Positions 1 to 13,600 of a stretch of 64,000 bases of DNA are shown here, piece by piece. A model generated the notes under the pieces. It worked only from the letters and a program-made list of their open reading frames with translations, ran no database searches and was not told the origin of the DNA. A program made the translations under genes and the position numbers. The stretch comes from Rhynchospora pubera. Lineage: Eukaryota; Streptophyta; Magnoliopsida; Poales; Cyperaceae. The DNA lies in the NCBI GenBank assembly GCA_028095005.1, contig CM051460.1, positions 288,378,653-288,442,652 on the forward strand, read 5' to 3'. How positions within the stretch are numbered: the first letter of the stretch is position 1; every line of letters starts with the position of its first letter.

Positions 1-581
1 AAGCATTGTCACTTTGTAGAAGTCAGTGGAAAACTTCTCATTCTTTACCAAACCTAGCGCCTATTAATTTCCAACAAAATGGATTAATGAGTCATGCTCA
101 GTTTTTTCCTGACCTCCTGGTGGGCCTGATTGTATAATTCTGGACCAAACTGACGCTAGGTTTGTTATCAGAATACGTTTTAGTTGACCTTGACCTTGTT
201 GGGTTTCATTTCTAGCCTACCCCAGCATGTTTGGGACTCAAGGTTTTCTTGTTGTTGTTATCAGAATAAAAGGATGCACTTTCTTCCTTTCTTCATTTGA
301 AAAGAGTAATGGCACATAAAACTGATGCACACTCAATATTATGAAAAATATTCAGAAATTTGAACACTATTAATCAGACTAGCAGTGGCATTCATTGGTA
401 GAACTGACACATAGAGATGCCCGATATCCCTTAAACTGTCGGCGGTTGGAGTTTGACCTGGATCCAATTTAACTGTTGATGATATTAAAGATGTGCTGAT
501 CGAAGAATTTCAGCCCATCTTATTGCTTTTTCACATATCAGACTGGTTATTGAAGTAATTATTTTAATATTTAATGAACAG

Positions 582-3500
582 GGTCCTTATTTAGAGAAGG
601 TTAAGCAGCTTGCTGAACTCAAACGAAAGCAAGATGAAGAAAAGTTAGCTGCCAGATTACATTCTTTCTGGTAAAATTCTATTACTAAATTCATTTTCAC
701 CATTTTCTTTCTCAATGTATTGTTTTATTTTCTCTCAATGTATTGCTATATGATTAACAAACTGCTCATACACCCCATTTTGGAATATATGTATAGATTT
801 GTTTCTAAAGCTATTTTGTAGTTGTGCTTTTGATACACAGGGGTTTATTCTGTGATTTTGCTTCTGGTTAGTAGTTGCATATGTACACATGTGATCTTTC
901 TGTTTATTTATTTATTTTCTTGTGGGTCATTTTGTTCCAGTGGAACTTCAACCTGTACAAATTCTGAAAGGATGAGATCACTAAAGTTTAGCACTACACC
1001 TGCCAAGGTACCTTTCATCTCCTCTTGTTTTGATTGGAACAGCACTCCAAGAAAAGTGTGTGATTTCATACTTCTTCACATTGACTACTATCTGCCACTC
1101 CATGTATGCACATTGTTAATGTTAGGTTTATGTTTTCTGCAATGTTGTAATTTTCTCAAAATGCCTCCAATTGTTCTTGAGCATGGCCTCCAATCATGCA
1201 ATTCAGCCTCAATTATTCTTCAACTATTAATTATGACTCAATTAAAAGTAATATTGCATCAGCTTTAGTGCTTTTACTTAGTTATTATTATTATCTTCAT
1301 GTGGAAAACTAATGAAAGATATAAAAATGAGGAGACAGCAGCCAAACTCCTGCTGGTGTGTCTGCAGTTGTGCCAATATGAAGTGAACCTTACCAACAAA
1401 GTCTTACAAGTTACAACCTTCGATTGGAACCATTAAACTATCCTAGCAACTGGTGCTGAACTGGAACAAAACATTTGACTTTTCCGAAAATATTATGTTT
1501 AAATTGGTTCATTGCTTTCGAGAGTTCCATACATAGAAGCTGATGCAATTGGATCATATTAAACCACTCAGGCTTGGTTCTATAATTAATTGCTGGTACA
1601 GCAGTCTGCGCTCTGGTATTTTTAATTGTGTTTCATTTATAATTTTTACTTTATTTTTTCTAGGTTAAGGCTACAAGACCAGGGCAAAGCATTCCCATAA
1701 AATGTCCTGAAGTCATTCTTTGTGTGGAGATATATCACCCACAGAAATATGGGACAAAGGTACACCATCATAACTTGGACATCTCACTTAGAAAAAAAGT
1801 TTTATTTTCAAACTCTTATCATTTGGTTGAGATGAAGGTGTTGGTTCTGTCATTTGGTTCCGCTTAAAGGAAATGAGGTCCTGCTCCATATCAGTGATGT
1901 GCAAATATTGCTTTGGTAAAATAGATAATATTGAAGTGCTTTCCTCACAATAGTTACAACAGAACTGAAGTCCAATTAAAATGAAAGTGATGCCAAAATT
2001 GCCAGCATACCCTCCAGAAAGGAAGAGCATTTTCTACATTCAGCCAAAAAAAAAAAAAGCTGACGTGATATAAAGAATGCCCATTCCTCAAAGCTAAAAT
2101 CTGAGCCATTGATAACGTTTCAAGCATTGAGTGATGCACACACATCCAGAATTTGTAGCACAAGATCTAGAGGGTCAAAATGAATGTACAAATATGATCC
2201 TGCTGCTATGAATTTGTAGTATTTATAAGAGCAACATATTAGGCTCATTGCTGGGGCAGCAGATTTTGATATTTATGCTGATGAAGTAGTGATATATTTT
2301 GTGCCAGAAACCTGTGGATGCCGGATGATCTGTTCTTAACATATACGTTGTTACTCACAAAAATGTTATTTAGCTGATAACAATACCAAAGGTGGAAATT
2401 CAGATGACTTGTTGATATTGATTGGTAATATTGTAATAATGATAAATTGGCAGTTAATTCTACCAGATTCATATCCATCGTCTGATAAATTTGAGTATTC
2501 TACTATATACAGACACAGGAGTTCCTAGTATTGGGAAGCCAAATGCTAACAGATTTGAGGGACAATATCTATTGCTTAACTGATAAGGTCATGAAGGCAG
2601 TCGGCAAGTCTGACCCCTCGGCTTATTTCCTTATTGAGGTATGTATCAATCTTGATTTTCGTTAAAGCCTGGCTCAATTGTTGTAATTTGTTTGATGTCC
2701 TCTGTTTTTAAAATGTGTGTCTTACAGGTTTGGAGTATAAAATTCTTAGTACAGTTAAGTTAAAACCTTAAAGTTCGACAATAATTGAGTTAACGAAGCT
2801 ACTTCCGCTGCAAAATTTGTTTCATACTAAACAAGTGCATTATATGTATGTTATCTCAAATTTTGCTCCTATATTTCTCTTGGGAATACTTAATTTTGCA
2901 CAAGTTAATATTGTCAGGTATTCCTGAGTGATTAAGGATCTGTTTTTACTGGTTTATAAGTGGAGGGAGAGTATATCACCTGAACTTAGATTTGAAGGGG
3001 ATAATAATCTTAGGTTGCTTATCCAATTTGTGGTCATACTTGATTGGCGGCCTAATAATTGTTTCCCTTGTACAAAATTATACTGAAAATCTTCAGTGGT
3101 GACCTTGTCTACTGATTTTTCTTTCTGTTCCTCTTGACCAGGACACATTCTACAATGACCTGAGACAGCATTCATCTATTGATTATAGTAGATCCATAAT
3201 TGACTGGCTTGAAAATAGCCAGGGAGAGGCTTCTGCCAAATGGGATGCTATTCTATCAGGTGCATTGAGGAAAAAGCAAAAGGAATTATTAGGAGACCTG
3301 GAGGCCTCCAGTTTACCCAAATTTAAAACAGCGCACATGCAAAAGACCTGTTTTTCTAATGTGAGGTTTCGGCTTGGTAATGGCTATCTCTACTGCCATC
3401 AGGTTTGGCTTAATCCTCGTTTCTTAATTTTTTCTAATATTTAACGACAATGATTGAGCATTAACCAGCTGTTAGGGGGTGGGAGGACAGTCATCAACCC

Positions 3501-4651
3501 CCCACCCCCACCTCCTTTTGCTCTTATTATTTACGTCCTCTATAATTATAACTCTTTAACAACTATTTGGCGTTAAACACCCCAAAACCTGACTTACATC
3601 TGAACTCAGTCACGCACTCACGCTGCAGCCGAGTTGACTTGAAACCAACAAAAGCTGAACGCACAATTAAGCTGATTACCAAATTACTGACTTGATTTGA
3701 ACACAATCTGCCTGACAGAACACTTCAGTCCGTTTAACCCTACTTGTGGCTTGGGTTGAACTGTAAAAGCTCAAGTACTATTCTATGACCCTAACTCAAA
3801 GTACTGTTTAGGGTCAATGATCTAAATTTGAACCCAAATTATAACCTGAGATTACCTGAGCTGACTAGAACTGAAACTGCAATCAAGCTTTACAAATCTC
3901 AGTGGCCTTGAACAGACCTGCCCCACACAAATTTGAGTGGACCCAAATATGACCTGCCTCACACACTGCATCCTACCTTTGACCCAAAAAAAGATACTCA
4001 ATTCCTACTCTAAGATCAGTTTTATTGGGTAAATCTAGATCAACCTGAGTCCAGCTTGACTGATCCCATACCTTTTGCTATATTTGAACCTGATACAATC
4101 CAAGTGAATACTCAAAATACCCTGAACTAGAAATTACTCGAATCTGAAAACACCTACCTGATCGAAGCTAAAGTAGACCTAATTGATCAATTGTGTCCAA
4201 AAAAAATAGAAATCATAAAAAATTTCCTAGTAAAAGATACATCACTGAAAAAAAAAATTGCCCAATACACTTTGAATTACTCTCTCTCATATAATGTTCG
4301 TTTTTGTTCTAGAAAATTTCTAATCCTAGTTGGTTCCTAAGAAGCGTGTATTAATTGGTGTTTCTACAGGGTAATTGCAGGCATTTGATTGTGATAAGGG
4401 ACATGAGGTTACTAGACCCTGATGATGCACAAATGCAAGGGGACTACCCAATGCTTATGTACCAATTGAGAACTAAATATAGGAAGTGCTCAGTATGTCG
4501 GATATACCATGCCAATAAGATGACTGTTGATGACAAGTGGGCTTCTGTGAACCCTTGTTACTTTTGTCTCAACTGTTATTATCTTCTTCATTACAACGAG
4601 GATAACACATTGTTGTATCCTCATCAAGCTTTTGACTATATTCATGAATAA
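582..4651 (+). CDS. SRD2: snRNA-activating protein complex subunit 3 (SNAPC3/SNAP50 type, plant SRD2), 5' part missing
   Basis: This subunit of the nuclear snRNA-activating complex binds the upstream promoter element of snRNA genes and is needed for their transcription. Exons that join in phase are 582-670, 941-1007, 1664-1759, 2513-2638, 3142-3402 and 4370-4651, giving 306 residues with a TAA stop at 4649. The last two exons carry the conserved SNAP50 domain. The C-terminal exon has the cysteine/histidine signature: CRHLIVIRDMRLLDPDD, then KCSVC followed by a histidine, then NPCYFCLNCYYLLHY. The spacing matches the animal family. The first exon found is a charged helix (LEKVKQLAELKRKQDEEK). 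The initiating exon was not found. It probably lies before the window, although a short open stretch around 457-513 (reading TVDDIKDVLIEEF) could be exon sequence. The identification is strong; the N-terminal limit is unknown. Confidence 0.9.
3460..4150. repeat. Degenerate low-complexity sequence in the last SRD2 intron
   Basis: The 967-bp intron between the last two SRD2 exons is filled with loosely repeated short words of the type ACCTGA, GACCTG and CTGAAC, next to a C-run at 3500-3515. No coding capacity or terminal repeats are visible. It looks like a decayed simple repeat rather than a mobile element. Confidence 0.35.
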
Positions 4652-6570
4652 ATTAAATATATGAACATGCATGAAGTTTCTTCCTTTTTGTTATGATAAT
4701 CTGGGGTTGCTGTTTGAGAAAAGGTTGTAATTTTTTTAGGTCACATAGGTACACAAGCTTTTTTGAGGATCAGAAAATAAAAATTTTCTGTTAGGGGCGA
4801 TGAGTAGTTTCCTTACATTTATACAGTTTTCAATACCACGTAAAATGGAGGCCTATAACAGGCTGCATTTTGAGCATTTCAATTATACGATGCTATATAT
4901 ATAAATTGGTCCTACTATTTCAATACCTTTTAGAAATATACCTTTTAGAACTCGGGCAAATCTCTTACTTTATACATGCTAGTTTTTCTTTTTCTAATTT
5001 AATTTTACAACTATGCAACTAATAAGTGCAGTACTAGCAGTAGTGATCTTTTGTTGCATGTGTGCAAAAATGTATTTCTAGTTTTCTACTGTTGAGAGAT
5101 TTTCTGATGTTATGGTCCCTAGTTCACCTTCCACAACGGATGATCCATCTGAGAGTGTATTATAAATGATCCATCTTTCTTGCAATTATTAGATAAACTG
5201 GCGCTTTGCTGCAGTTCAACAGTAATTTTTCACTTCGCATCTAGGAATGCTGCTATTCTTGGCTGTGCTTTGTTTGTTTCTCGTTTAAATTCTAAATAGA
5301 AAATATAACAATATTATCTAATATTCTCTTTTAAGGGAACTTCAATAATTTCTTTGTTCTTAAAGCTTGATGTTTTTTAGAATTAGTCACTTCAATGATC
5401 TTTGATGGTTTTATGGGTATCCAAAGTACAAACGAAATGGATGTTTGTTGTCCCAACCATTCTTGTTAGTCCTGATACCTTTTCTTAGAGGTATTCCGAA
5501 CAAAATTTTTGTTTTGTTGATTTCTAAGTGTAGTGCTTTTCCCCCTGTACTTTATATTGTTTATTACTAGAGTAGGATTGACCTGCAATGCGATTAAACC
5601 TACAGTCTAATCTTTCGCTTAATACTCAAATTAACAATCGGGGATACACGATCATTGAAGGGATGGATTGATGGTTCTATCCCCATCCATACTTCATCTT
5701 GACCAAGCGTAGGTTTGTTTTCATGATTATGTTTTTCCTATCCCGCAACACATTTTCGTGCTAAGACTTAACTTTAAAGCTAAAGAAAATACATAATCGT
5801 AAAATTGAAAATACATTTTCCTATCCCGCAAGCATTCTTGTTTCCTCTCCAATAATATGATTGTTAAAATAAAAAACTACACAGTTGCTCTCAATTTTAA
5901 TTGTCAAATAGAAAAATACATAATCGTAATTTGTGAATATTTTTACTCACAAAAAATACAGTAAATATAAAAGAACTGGTTTCAGTTTTATTCTTGTTAA
6001 AGTCTCTCATAGTGGGTCAACTCGCGTATAACTGCATATAACCATTTTATTAGTGTAAAAGAATTTAGTGATCTAGTAAATGGACCAAATAAAAAGCTAC
6101 GGTCATAGTACCAAATCCCTGGTAACATCATAAACCGCCATTTCTGATACTAATGAGAGAATTCATAAAATACATTGTAATATAATATTCTTTTGTTTGA
6201 AACGTCCAATCTGTAAACCAAGGTAAATTTTAGGTAATGTTTACAAAACAAAATGAAAAAAGATCACCAATAAACGCATAAAAGGCTGCCTAGTTAGCAA
6301 GCAATTTCCACTCCATTCCTACTCTGCATTATCATCAGATAAACTGTCGTCTCTGCTGTCAACCTCACATCTATATTTAGATGCCATTGTGGATTATTTG
6401 AACTAGTTAACATTTTATCATATAATTACTTACAGTATTTGCTCTTACTTTTGTTGAAAGTACCATGACATAGCACATTTTACAATAGCAAGTAACACCA
6501 TTATTACACACTAGTACTATTTCATATACAAAGCACTAACTCAAAATTTACAACAGCATATCCACGAAAC
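4652..6570. other. Intergenic region between convergent genes
   Basis: AT-rich sequence between the SRD2 stop and the DUF2358 stop. It contains short scattered direct repeats: TTTCCTATCCCGCAA at 5736 and 5816, and AAATACATAATCGTAA near 5786 and 5916. No long open frame is present apart from the small frame listed at 6319-6387. No terminal inverted repeats or target duplications were recognised. Confidence 0.5.
6319..6387 (-). other. Small acidic open frame, possible exon remnant
   Basis: A 22-codon frame on the minus strand runs from ATG at 6387 to TAG at 6319. It reads MASKYRCEVDSRDDSLSDD and ends NAE. The acidic, serine-rich composition looks more like the C-terminus of a protein than chance AT-rich sequence. 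No partner exon was found, and the frame lies downstream of the DUF2358 stop. It may be a gene remnant, an alternative last exon or chance. Confidence 0.2.
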
Positions 6571-8479
6571 TCAGAGAGTGGTTCTCAAGAACTGTACGAC
6601 AAAATAGATAACAGCCAACAAAATTGCAATTTGGTAGACATCCTGCTGCAGTCCATCATCTCGTTGAAAGAACTAAAACAAAAACAGAGAGTAATTTAGT
6701 TGACTTGACATTATTTATGACACTCCCAATTTCATGAAATATCATCATGTCAATGAACAGTAAGTTCTGTCACAATAACTTGACTAGACACAATAAAAAA
6801 AATGAGCAGTCTGGACATGTAGGTGGCCTAATACAATTTTATGTTGGCTCATTTATTAGAAGCTTCTGTCATTTTATTTCATGTGCGGATTAATTAAAAT
6901 TTAAGCCTGTTTGGAGGATTTCAAAAATATTAAAAATAAGAATCAAAATTGCTTTACAATAGTATTTAGAATTTGGCTCAATAAGTGGAATTAGAACCTG
7001 TAAAACCATTTGGCCTAATTTTCAGACAACACAATGAACTCACCTTAGTAGGATCTCCAGTCGGGTCAGGGTACATCTCCACATTCTCCTGCTTTTGCGA
7101 AAGACGGGACATATTACTTTTAACAGAATCTATGGTATCTTTACCAGCCTCATTAGCAGAGAAAAGCCTTCTAGAGACCCAAAAATAGCTTTGGGCAAGA
7201 AGAGACGAAGCACTCAAATCCCAGGACTCAGTGTGTTCCGTCACTTGGCCGCTAATTTGGTTCAAAACGAACTTGGACTCGACACGAAGAATCAGGTCAC
7301 CACCTAGGCTTGAAATGATTGGGTTCTTTGGCTTTCCCTTGAGTGTCCACTTGATGCTTAAATCACTGGTAGATAGCATCATCATCTCCTGCACTGTCTG
7401 ACAAAATGAAGTATCTCAACCTTGATGACCAATTATTGAAGGGAGCACATAAAAAACTACATGCAGACAAAACCTCAATATCTGATCAATTTGACCCAGC
7501 TAGTTAATCCGCACCTCGATCGGTTCTGTAATCTGTATCCCTATTTAGCACAATCTACTTTTAATTGTACATAAAAAGTTTATATATTCCACAAAGCCTA
7601 AACTGGAAGTACAGGGGAACTACACAGACAATGCATAGATAGCAACAGGAAACTGGGTTGTAGAGATTAAAACTCACCACTGTTGGGTTTTCGAGGGATG
7701 TAGTGGCCCATAACGGCCTCTTGTATTTGTCTCGTCCAACAAATGTCCTGAGAGGATCCTGAATAGTACTCCTCAAATCAATTTATTAATCAATTAATGA
7801 CCATTATCAGTTAGCAATAGATACCTAATTTGGAAGACAAAATGACACAAGAAAGAAATATTTTCATTTTCATTTGTATAAAATAATAAATCAAATTATC
7901 AGACCAAATGACAACAATATGAAGTACCTTGTACTTGACTGAAGTGGCAAAAGAACCCAAGGCACGGTTTCCCTCACGCAACTCCAAAATATCTCGAACG
8001 AGTTGCCTCGCAGTGGCCTCGACCAGGGGGCTACTGATACACACAAACTCATTGCACAGCTCCCCAAAATCCATGCTATCTACTAGCTTGTCAGATTCTG
8101 ATCTTTCCATCACAGCTTCTGATATTTCTGTTTCTTTTGATTCATCTATGACTGCATTTAAGCAAGCAATCAAGCTGAATTGTGCTTTCTAAAGTCTAAA
8201 CACACACAAGTACACAAAATGAACAATATATAACAGCAATAAATCACTCATTTAAGCAAAACAATGAAGACATCTCATTTTGATTGACAACTAAACACCG
8301 TGCAAAGGAAAAGAGATGCGAGTAGGCGTGGCGATAATGGGAAAGCGACGAAGAAGATGACCGTTGGGAACGATGCCATTGGAGAAAGCAAAGCGGCGAC
8401 AACGAAGGCAGAAGCGAAGAGTGGTGGAGTTTGGAAGGGAGGACAGGAGGCTTGAAGAGGAAGAGGTGGTGGTGGCCAT
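6571..8479 (-). CDS. Plastid-targeted DUF2358 family protein
   Basis: Exons in transcript order are 8479-8299, 8151-7928, 7758-7678, 7388-7044 and 6672-6571, with all junctions in phase, giving 310 residues. Residues 1 to about 60 are rich in serine, threonine and arginine and start MATTTSSSSSLL, as expected of a chloroplast transit peptide. The next part (MDFGELCNEFVCISSPLVEA, then a basic junction leading into DPLRTFVGRDKYKRPLWA) matches the plant and cyanobacterial DUF2358 family, whose fold resembles NTF2. The fourth exon gives the strand-rich core with KWTLKGKP and ends PDPTGDPTK. The last exon holds FFQRDDGLQQDVYQ followed by a hydrophobic segment (IAILLAVIYFVVQFL) that could anchor the protein in a plastid membrane. 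The biochemical function of the family is not established. The gene is convergent with SRD2. Confidence 0.8.
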
Positions 8480-10665
8480 GAGAAGGTGCCATTATGCATG
8501 GCAATGGATGCGCCAAAGGAAAGGAGAGAGCGCGCTTTCCGAATCCATACCTTTCGGATAAGGCCTCTCCCTCCTCTCGTTCTTTCTCTTGGGCCCATGG
8601 GCTTCTTACTTTTTTTGTGTTAGTGTGTGTTTCTTTTTTTTTTAAAACTGATTTATTTATTTCTTCAATTGGAAAGTCTTACCTGCTCTCCACACTTAAA
8701 TTGATGCACAATAGAGAGTCCACGTTAGTTTCTTTTTCTTTTCATTTTGTTTAAGACAGCAGTGGTAGTTAACTTAAATTGATGCACAATTCAAGTTGTA
8801 AAAATGTTTTCATTCCCCTGGTACCACTGGTAACTAATTATTTGGCAATTTTTATTTTTAATATTATACTTGGTTGTACAAATTCCTAACTTTACTCGAC
8901 ACTACCCTTGCTCTATATAGGCACAAGTTCGTAGAGGTAATAGATAGAATCTTTTTTTTTTTTTTGTCATCCACAAAGAAGTGAAGAACCCAAGTGTTGA
9001 CGTTCCACGTTATAAAACAAAATTTAATTGTTAACGGAAAAAAAATGGCATGCTGAAGCTACCAAAAAGAATATATTTAATCAAAACAAATGGACTTTGA
9101 ACTTTGAGTTAATCAAAACATCGTACAATTATTTTGGCAAAATTTTTATTCAATTCTTTTTTATCTTCATTTCAGCCTCTTTTATATCCTGGTCCGTCTC
9201 ATAATAGCAAAGCGGAATTGCTTTCCGTCATCCTCCTCTTTTATCATCCCATCATCCTCTCTATAGACGCGTTAATTCCTTCTATTTTTAGAAAACGCGG
9301 AAGTCCAGAAGATGATAGAAGAGGGATGAGAAAGTCCAGAGAAGATGAGTGAATCGGAGGGAAAGAGCGAATCGGAGGAAGAGGAAGCGAATCGGAGGGA
9401 GAAAGCGAACCAGATCTTCCAAAACTTATATATATATATAAGTAGAACTTTTGCATATATTAACTAGAACGTGTATATATATGAGTAGAACCTTAATATA
9501 TATTAAGTAGAACTGTTATGTATATAAGTACAACCTTTATATATATTAAGTAGAACTGTTATGTATATAAGTACAACCTTGTAGAACTTAAATGTATATA
9601 AGTAGAATCTTTATATATATTAAGTAAAACTGTTTTAAGTTATATGTTCTAGTTATATTAACTATTAACTATAACAGTTATATATATATTAACTAGATCA
9701 GTTATATATAACTAGAATAGTTGTATATATTAACAAGAACAATTATTTTCTTTTTCTTCGTGTCTGTGTCGCTCCCTCCCTCTCCTCATCTCCTCATCCC
9801 AAAACGCGTTAATGTAACTGCCCAGGAAATCATCCCCATCATCCTTATTACTGAAAATGGGAATTACGTGTTGTTTAAAACTAGAAAACACATTTGAGGA
9901 TGATGATGATGATAGAAATCAACAATGATCCTTATCAGCCCGATAGCAAAGTGCCACAATTTCAACGCGTATCAAATGAACGAGAATCGATCAAATCTTG
10001 ATGACAGTGCCGTTACTGATCATTTTCGATCAGCTTGAAAAGCAACAGCCGACAGTTTTTGTACTTGCTTGTGTAAGAGTTGAAAAAAAAAGGGAGAAAA
10101 GACTACTGTATACAACGCAAAACCTCCTCACAGTCGTAGAAAACAACACAGAATCATATTCTGGCACCTCACGTAAATATTGCTTAAGCAGCGCAACAAA
10201 ATGAGCACAAAATTTGAATAGTATTTACGGATCTCAATTTCTAATATGTTATATATAATATACAGCAAATTAAAGAAAGAAAAAAAGGGTATAATAAAGT
10301 CTACCGGACAACTAACTCACTTGCACCCCATACATCAAAATAACTTTAAAATAAAAATAAGGAAAAGAATAAATGGGGCTCAACTACATATATTGTTATT
10401 AAGGTGTATGCCTTCCTCACACATTGAGGGAAGCCACACCACGCTTTTCTCTTTTCTCTCTCTCTCTCTCTCTTTTTTTTTTTTTTTTTTTGCTTTTTTT
10501 TTTTTCTCTCGTTTTCTTCTTTCTTCATTGCTTTCTTCAGTGAGGGAAAAAGAATGGACTAAACTCAAGTACACAATATACATCTCGACTTCCATAGAAA
10601 GAAATGAATTTAATTGAACCATATTGTTCATCTATATAAATTGTTTTAGTTCTCCTTGAGTTCAC
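8480..10665. other. Upstream region of the DUF2358 gene with simple repeats
   Basis: About 2.2 kb with no credible gene. It holds poly-T runs, a purine-rich stretch with three copies of a CGAATCGGAGGA-type word (9351-9410), AT-rich tandem words (9425-9740) and a CT/T-rich tract (10440-10510). Open frames here are low-complexity translations. The proximal 200 bp should hold the DUF2358 promoter; no clear TATA box was assigned. Confidence 0.5.
9425..9740. repeat. Degenerate AT-rich tandem repeat (AAGTAGAAC words)
   Basis: Words of the type TATATAAGTAGAAC recur through this stretch. The clearest pair is a direct repeat of about 40 bp starting near 9501 and again near 9544, a period of 43 bp. 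It is typical of a simple-sequence minisatellite. Confidence 0.7.
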
Positions 10666-13600
10666 TCAAAGAAGCTTGCTGGTACGGCGCTTAGCAGGAC
10701 CACCAGGAAATAGCTTCATTATCCAACCAAGCACTCTCTCCACAACCTTTAAATAGTATTAAAATATCATGAGCTTTTATGTCTTTTCTAGAAGATATAT
10801 AAACAAGCTTAATAATCCTTTAGCCCAGATTTATCGGTCAGTCTCCCAACCTGCCTCCCTTCTACTCAATTATTTAGGTTGGATAGCAGGAAAAATTGAA
10901 TAGTATACTGCATATAACCCTCCATAAAAATTAATATTTAACCAGTGTAGTGTTTGTAAGTTTGTGTGGTGGGGGAGGGGAGTTCAGAGTTTAGGAGATA
11001 TATGCTACCCCCCAACCACCAAAAAAAAAATGTGTACTGTCAAATCATGTGTAAAACATTTCGTACTGAGTCTTCAGGACTAGAATACCATAGATCATTT
11101 AATGATGATGCGACTAAAACTGTAAAAATAGGATGTCACAGAACCAAAGTCCCAAGCTTGAAACTAAAAAGGGGAAAAAAGATGTTATACTTCATAGAAA
11201 ATTGTGAATTTAAATCAGACAAATCAAACCTCATCTCCTTCATCAGCATAGACAGCAGATTCACTGATCAAGTGGGATGCATCAGATGGTTTTGCTATTG
11301 AACTTTCGTTAGCCATCCTTTGTGCTGTCAATAGTTCCAATCTCTGTGTCTGAGTCTCTAGTTTGTGTGTTAAATCCTTGTTCAACTCCTGCCCCATTTC
11401 AGTCAGAACAATTATTAGCTTAACATTTACCCATGTTTTAGTAAAACCATACATATTTGTAAATGCATAAAATGTGGCCCAGTACAACCCTTTGGCAACA
11501 ATTTTGTCACATATACTTCTGCATTAAGTTAAGGCCATCTAATGGGAAGTTTACAAATGGACATCCTATTTCGCAATTTGCTCTATGCAAGACTGAATTG
11601 TTTAACACCAGTGCTACTAGTAATCAAAAGACAGAATAAGGCAGCCACAGACAGGTTGGTGGTAGTAGAAACTAGAAACCACTATTCAAATTCTTTTGAA
11701 TTAATAATAAAGAACCAAAATATTATGATTATTTGACAGCAACAATAATGAAAATAAACATGCAGCAAGAAATAAAAATTCTAGCATTGCTACAATAAGA
11801 TAAAAAATAAGTACCTTCAACTTGGAACAATTGGATGATTCAATTCTCAGTGCACGCATCAGCTCCTCTCTCTCCACAGACAACTGCACAAGAAAACTAA
11901 TCCCCCTAAAAGATGGTCTATAACTAACATAAACCAATAGCCTCTCACCAGCAAAGTAGTATGGAATATAATGAGATCTTCTGATAAGAACATGCTTTTC
12001 TTCACTAGAACAGTGCAACTTAATGCTTACAGCCTATTAAGCCTGATTCAGTCAAATGGCATTTTACTATTTATCTTCAACAAAATGCTTGCACTTAAAA
12101 GGAAGCTTGGACTTTCATGCTTGTAAAGAGGTTGGATTGGACCTAACCAATTTACTCAATGGTCCAGACTTAGTTGGGTTGGGTAGGGTCAGCAGGGACT
12201 AACTGCAGGACCAAATGACACGATGAGTGCTAAAAACAACAGTAAACTTTATAAATGCAAGAACAAACCTCAGATATTAAGGAGTTGATGTTGTCGATCA
12301 TTTTAAGCTGGTCAGGTGGCAGTACTCCATCCATTTCTCCAAAAACAAATGGTAGGTTGGAAGTGTCAAGGGGCTGCATTTGAGATGAACCAGCTTCTTG
12401 TCCAGTATGTACAGCTGCTGTTGATTCAGCCACATTTTCTGCGATATTACTTTCATCTGCAAACATATTTGCCAATCTTCAGAGAAGTGAATAAAAAATT
12501 TATTTCTGTTCATCTTTTGGCTTTTGATCAAATGAACCAACAAAACTATTAACTTATATGTAACAGCTCAGAATTATTATTTGGGTTTGACTCCTTAAAG
12601 TTTGCAGATTGGATATCACTGCATATGCATCATATCATCTATAAAACTCGAATAATGTACTTGCAACAAAGTAGTTGGGCAAAAAATGACAACAAGGAGA
12701 TTTCTATACATTCCAGAGCGTTTCTAAAAAGAAAAAAAAATAGTCATATAACCTAGATCACTAGTAGAGGTAGATGCATTTGCTGTCTCTGGAGCTTTCG
12801 GTGTATCCATAACCTTCTCGTTTGTAGAAGCATTTCTGATCTTATTCATCAATAACTTCCTCTCTGTTCATATTCTAGTTTTGTTAGATCAGAACTTGTT
12901 TACAACAAATCACATAATCAAAAGAAGAGAAAAAACGAAAATCACAAGTGCATATGGGTGTTCTTATTATATGATTTATCTCCAAAATTAGCGAATACTG
13001 TTCACAAGCACTGAATTTAATAATACAATAATCATAAAAGTAAATAAACATAAATCATGCATTTACCTTCTTGAAGAGCATCAATTGTGGACTCGAAATC
13101 TTGACGCTCTCTCTCTAATGTTGAGACTTTACGCCTACACCATGTATAAAGAAAGTAAGGGACCATTAATAGTTTAATCAGTAACATATTAGTTCAATAA
13201 TAAACACCCTGCTGAGAGTATTCTAACTAGCTAAGTCACATAAAAGATAATAAAAAATGTGGAGTATCAACTAGAACAATAAAGTCACCTTAAGGAACAA
13301 TATAAAATAATAAGAAAGTGAATAAACATACATGAAAGAAGATATTTCTGAATTCAGGGATTCAACTTGCTTTTCCAACCTGAGCTCGTTAGATCTTAAT
13401 TTGAGAGCCTGAAAACATAGCAGGAAGATAATATGTAAAATCAAGGATTATTGTCAGAAAAAATAACATAATTTTCCAGCAACTTAAGGTCTGCTTTTAG
13501 AAAGCTACAAATATTGTTTTGTTTTGCTAATATCTGGACAAAAAAAAACATAAATTTCAGAAAAGAATCTATAGTCAAATTGGAACCCAAGCCAAACCAG

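Noticed and set aside
8244..8598. Three overlapping minus-strand frames and two plus-strand frames around the DUF2358 start
   Set aside because: Only the frame from 8479 joins the next exon in phase and gives a transit peptide. The others are shadows.
10246..10631. Open frames rich in S/F or K/E residues on both strands
   Set aside because: They cross a CT/T-rich simple repeat and have no homology or splice support.
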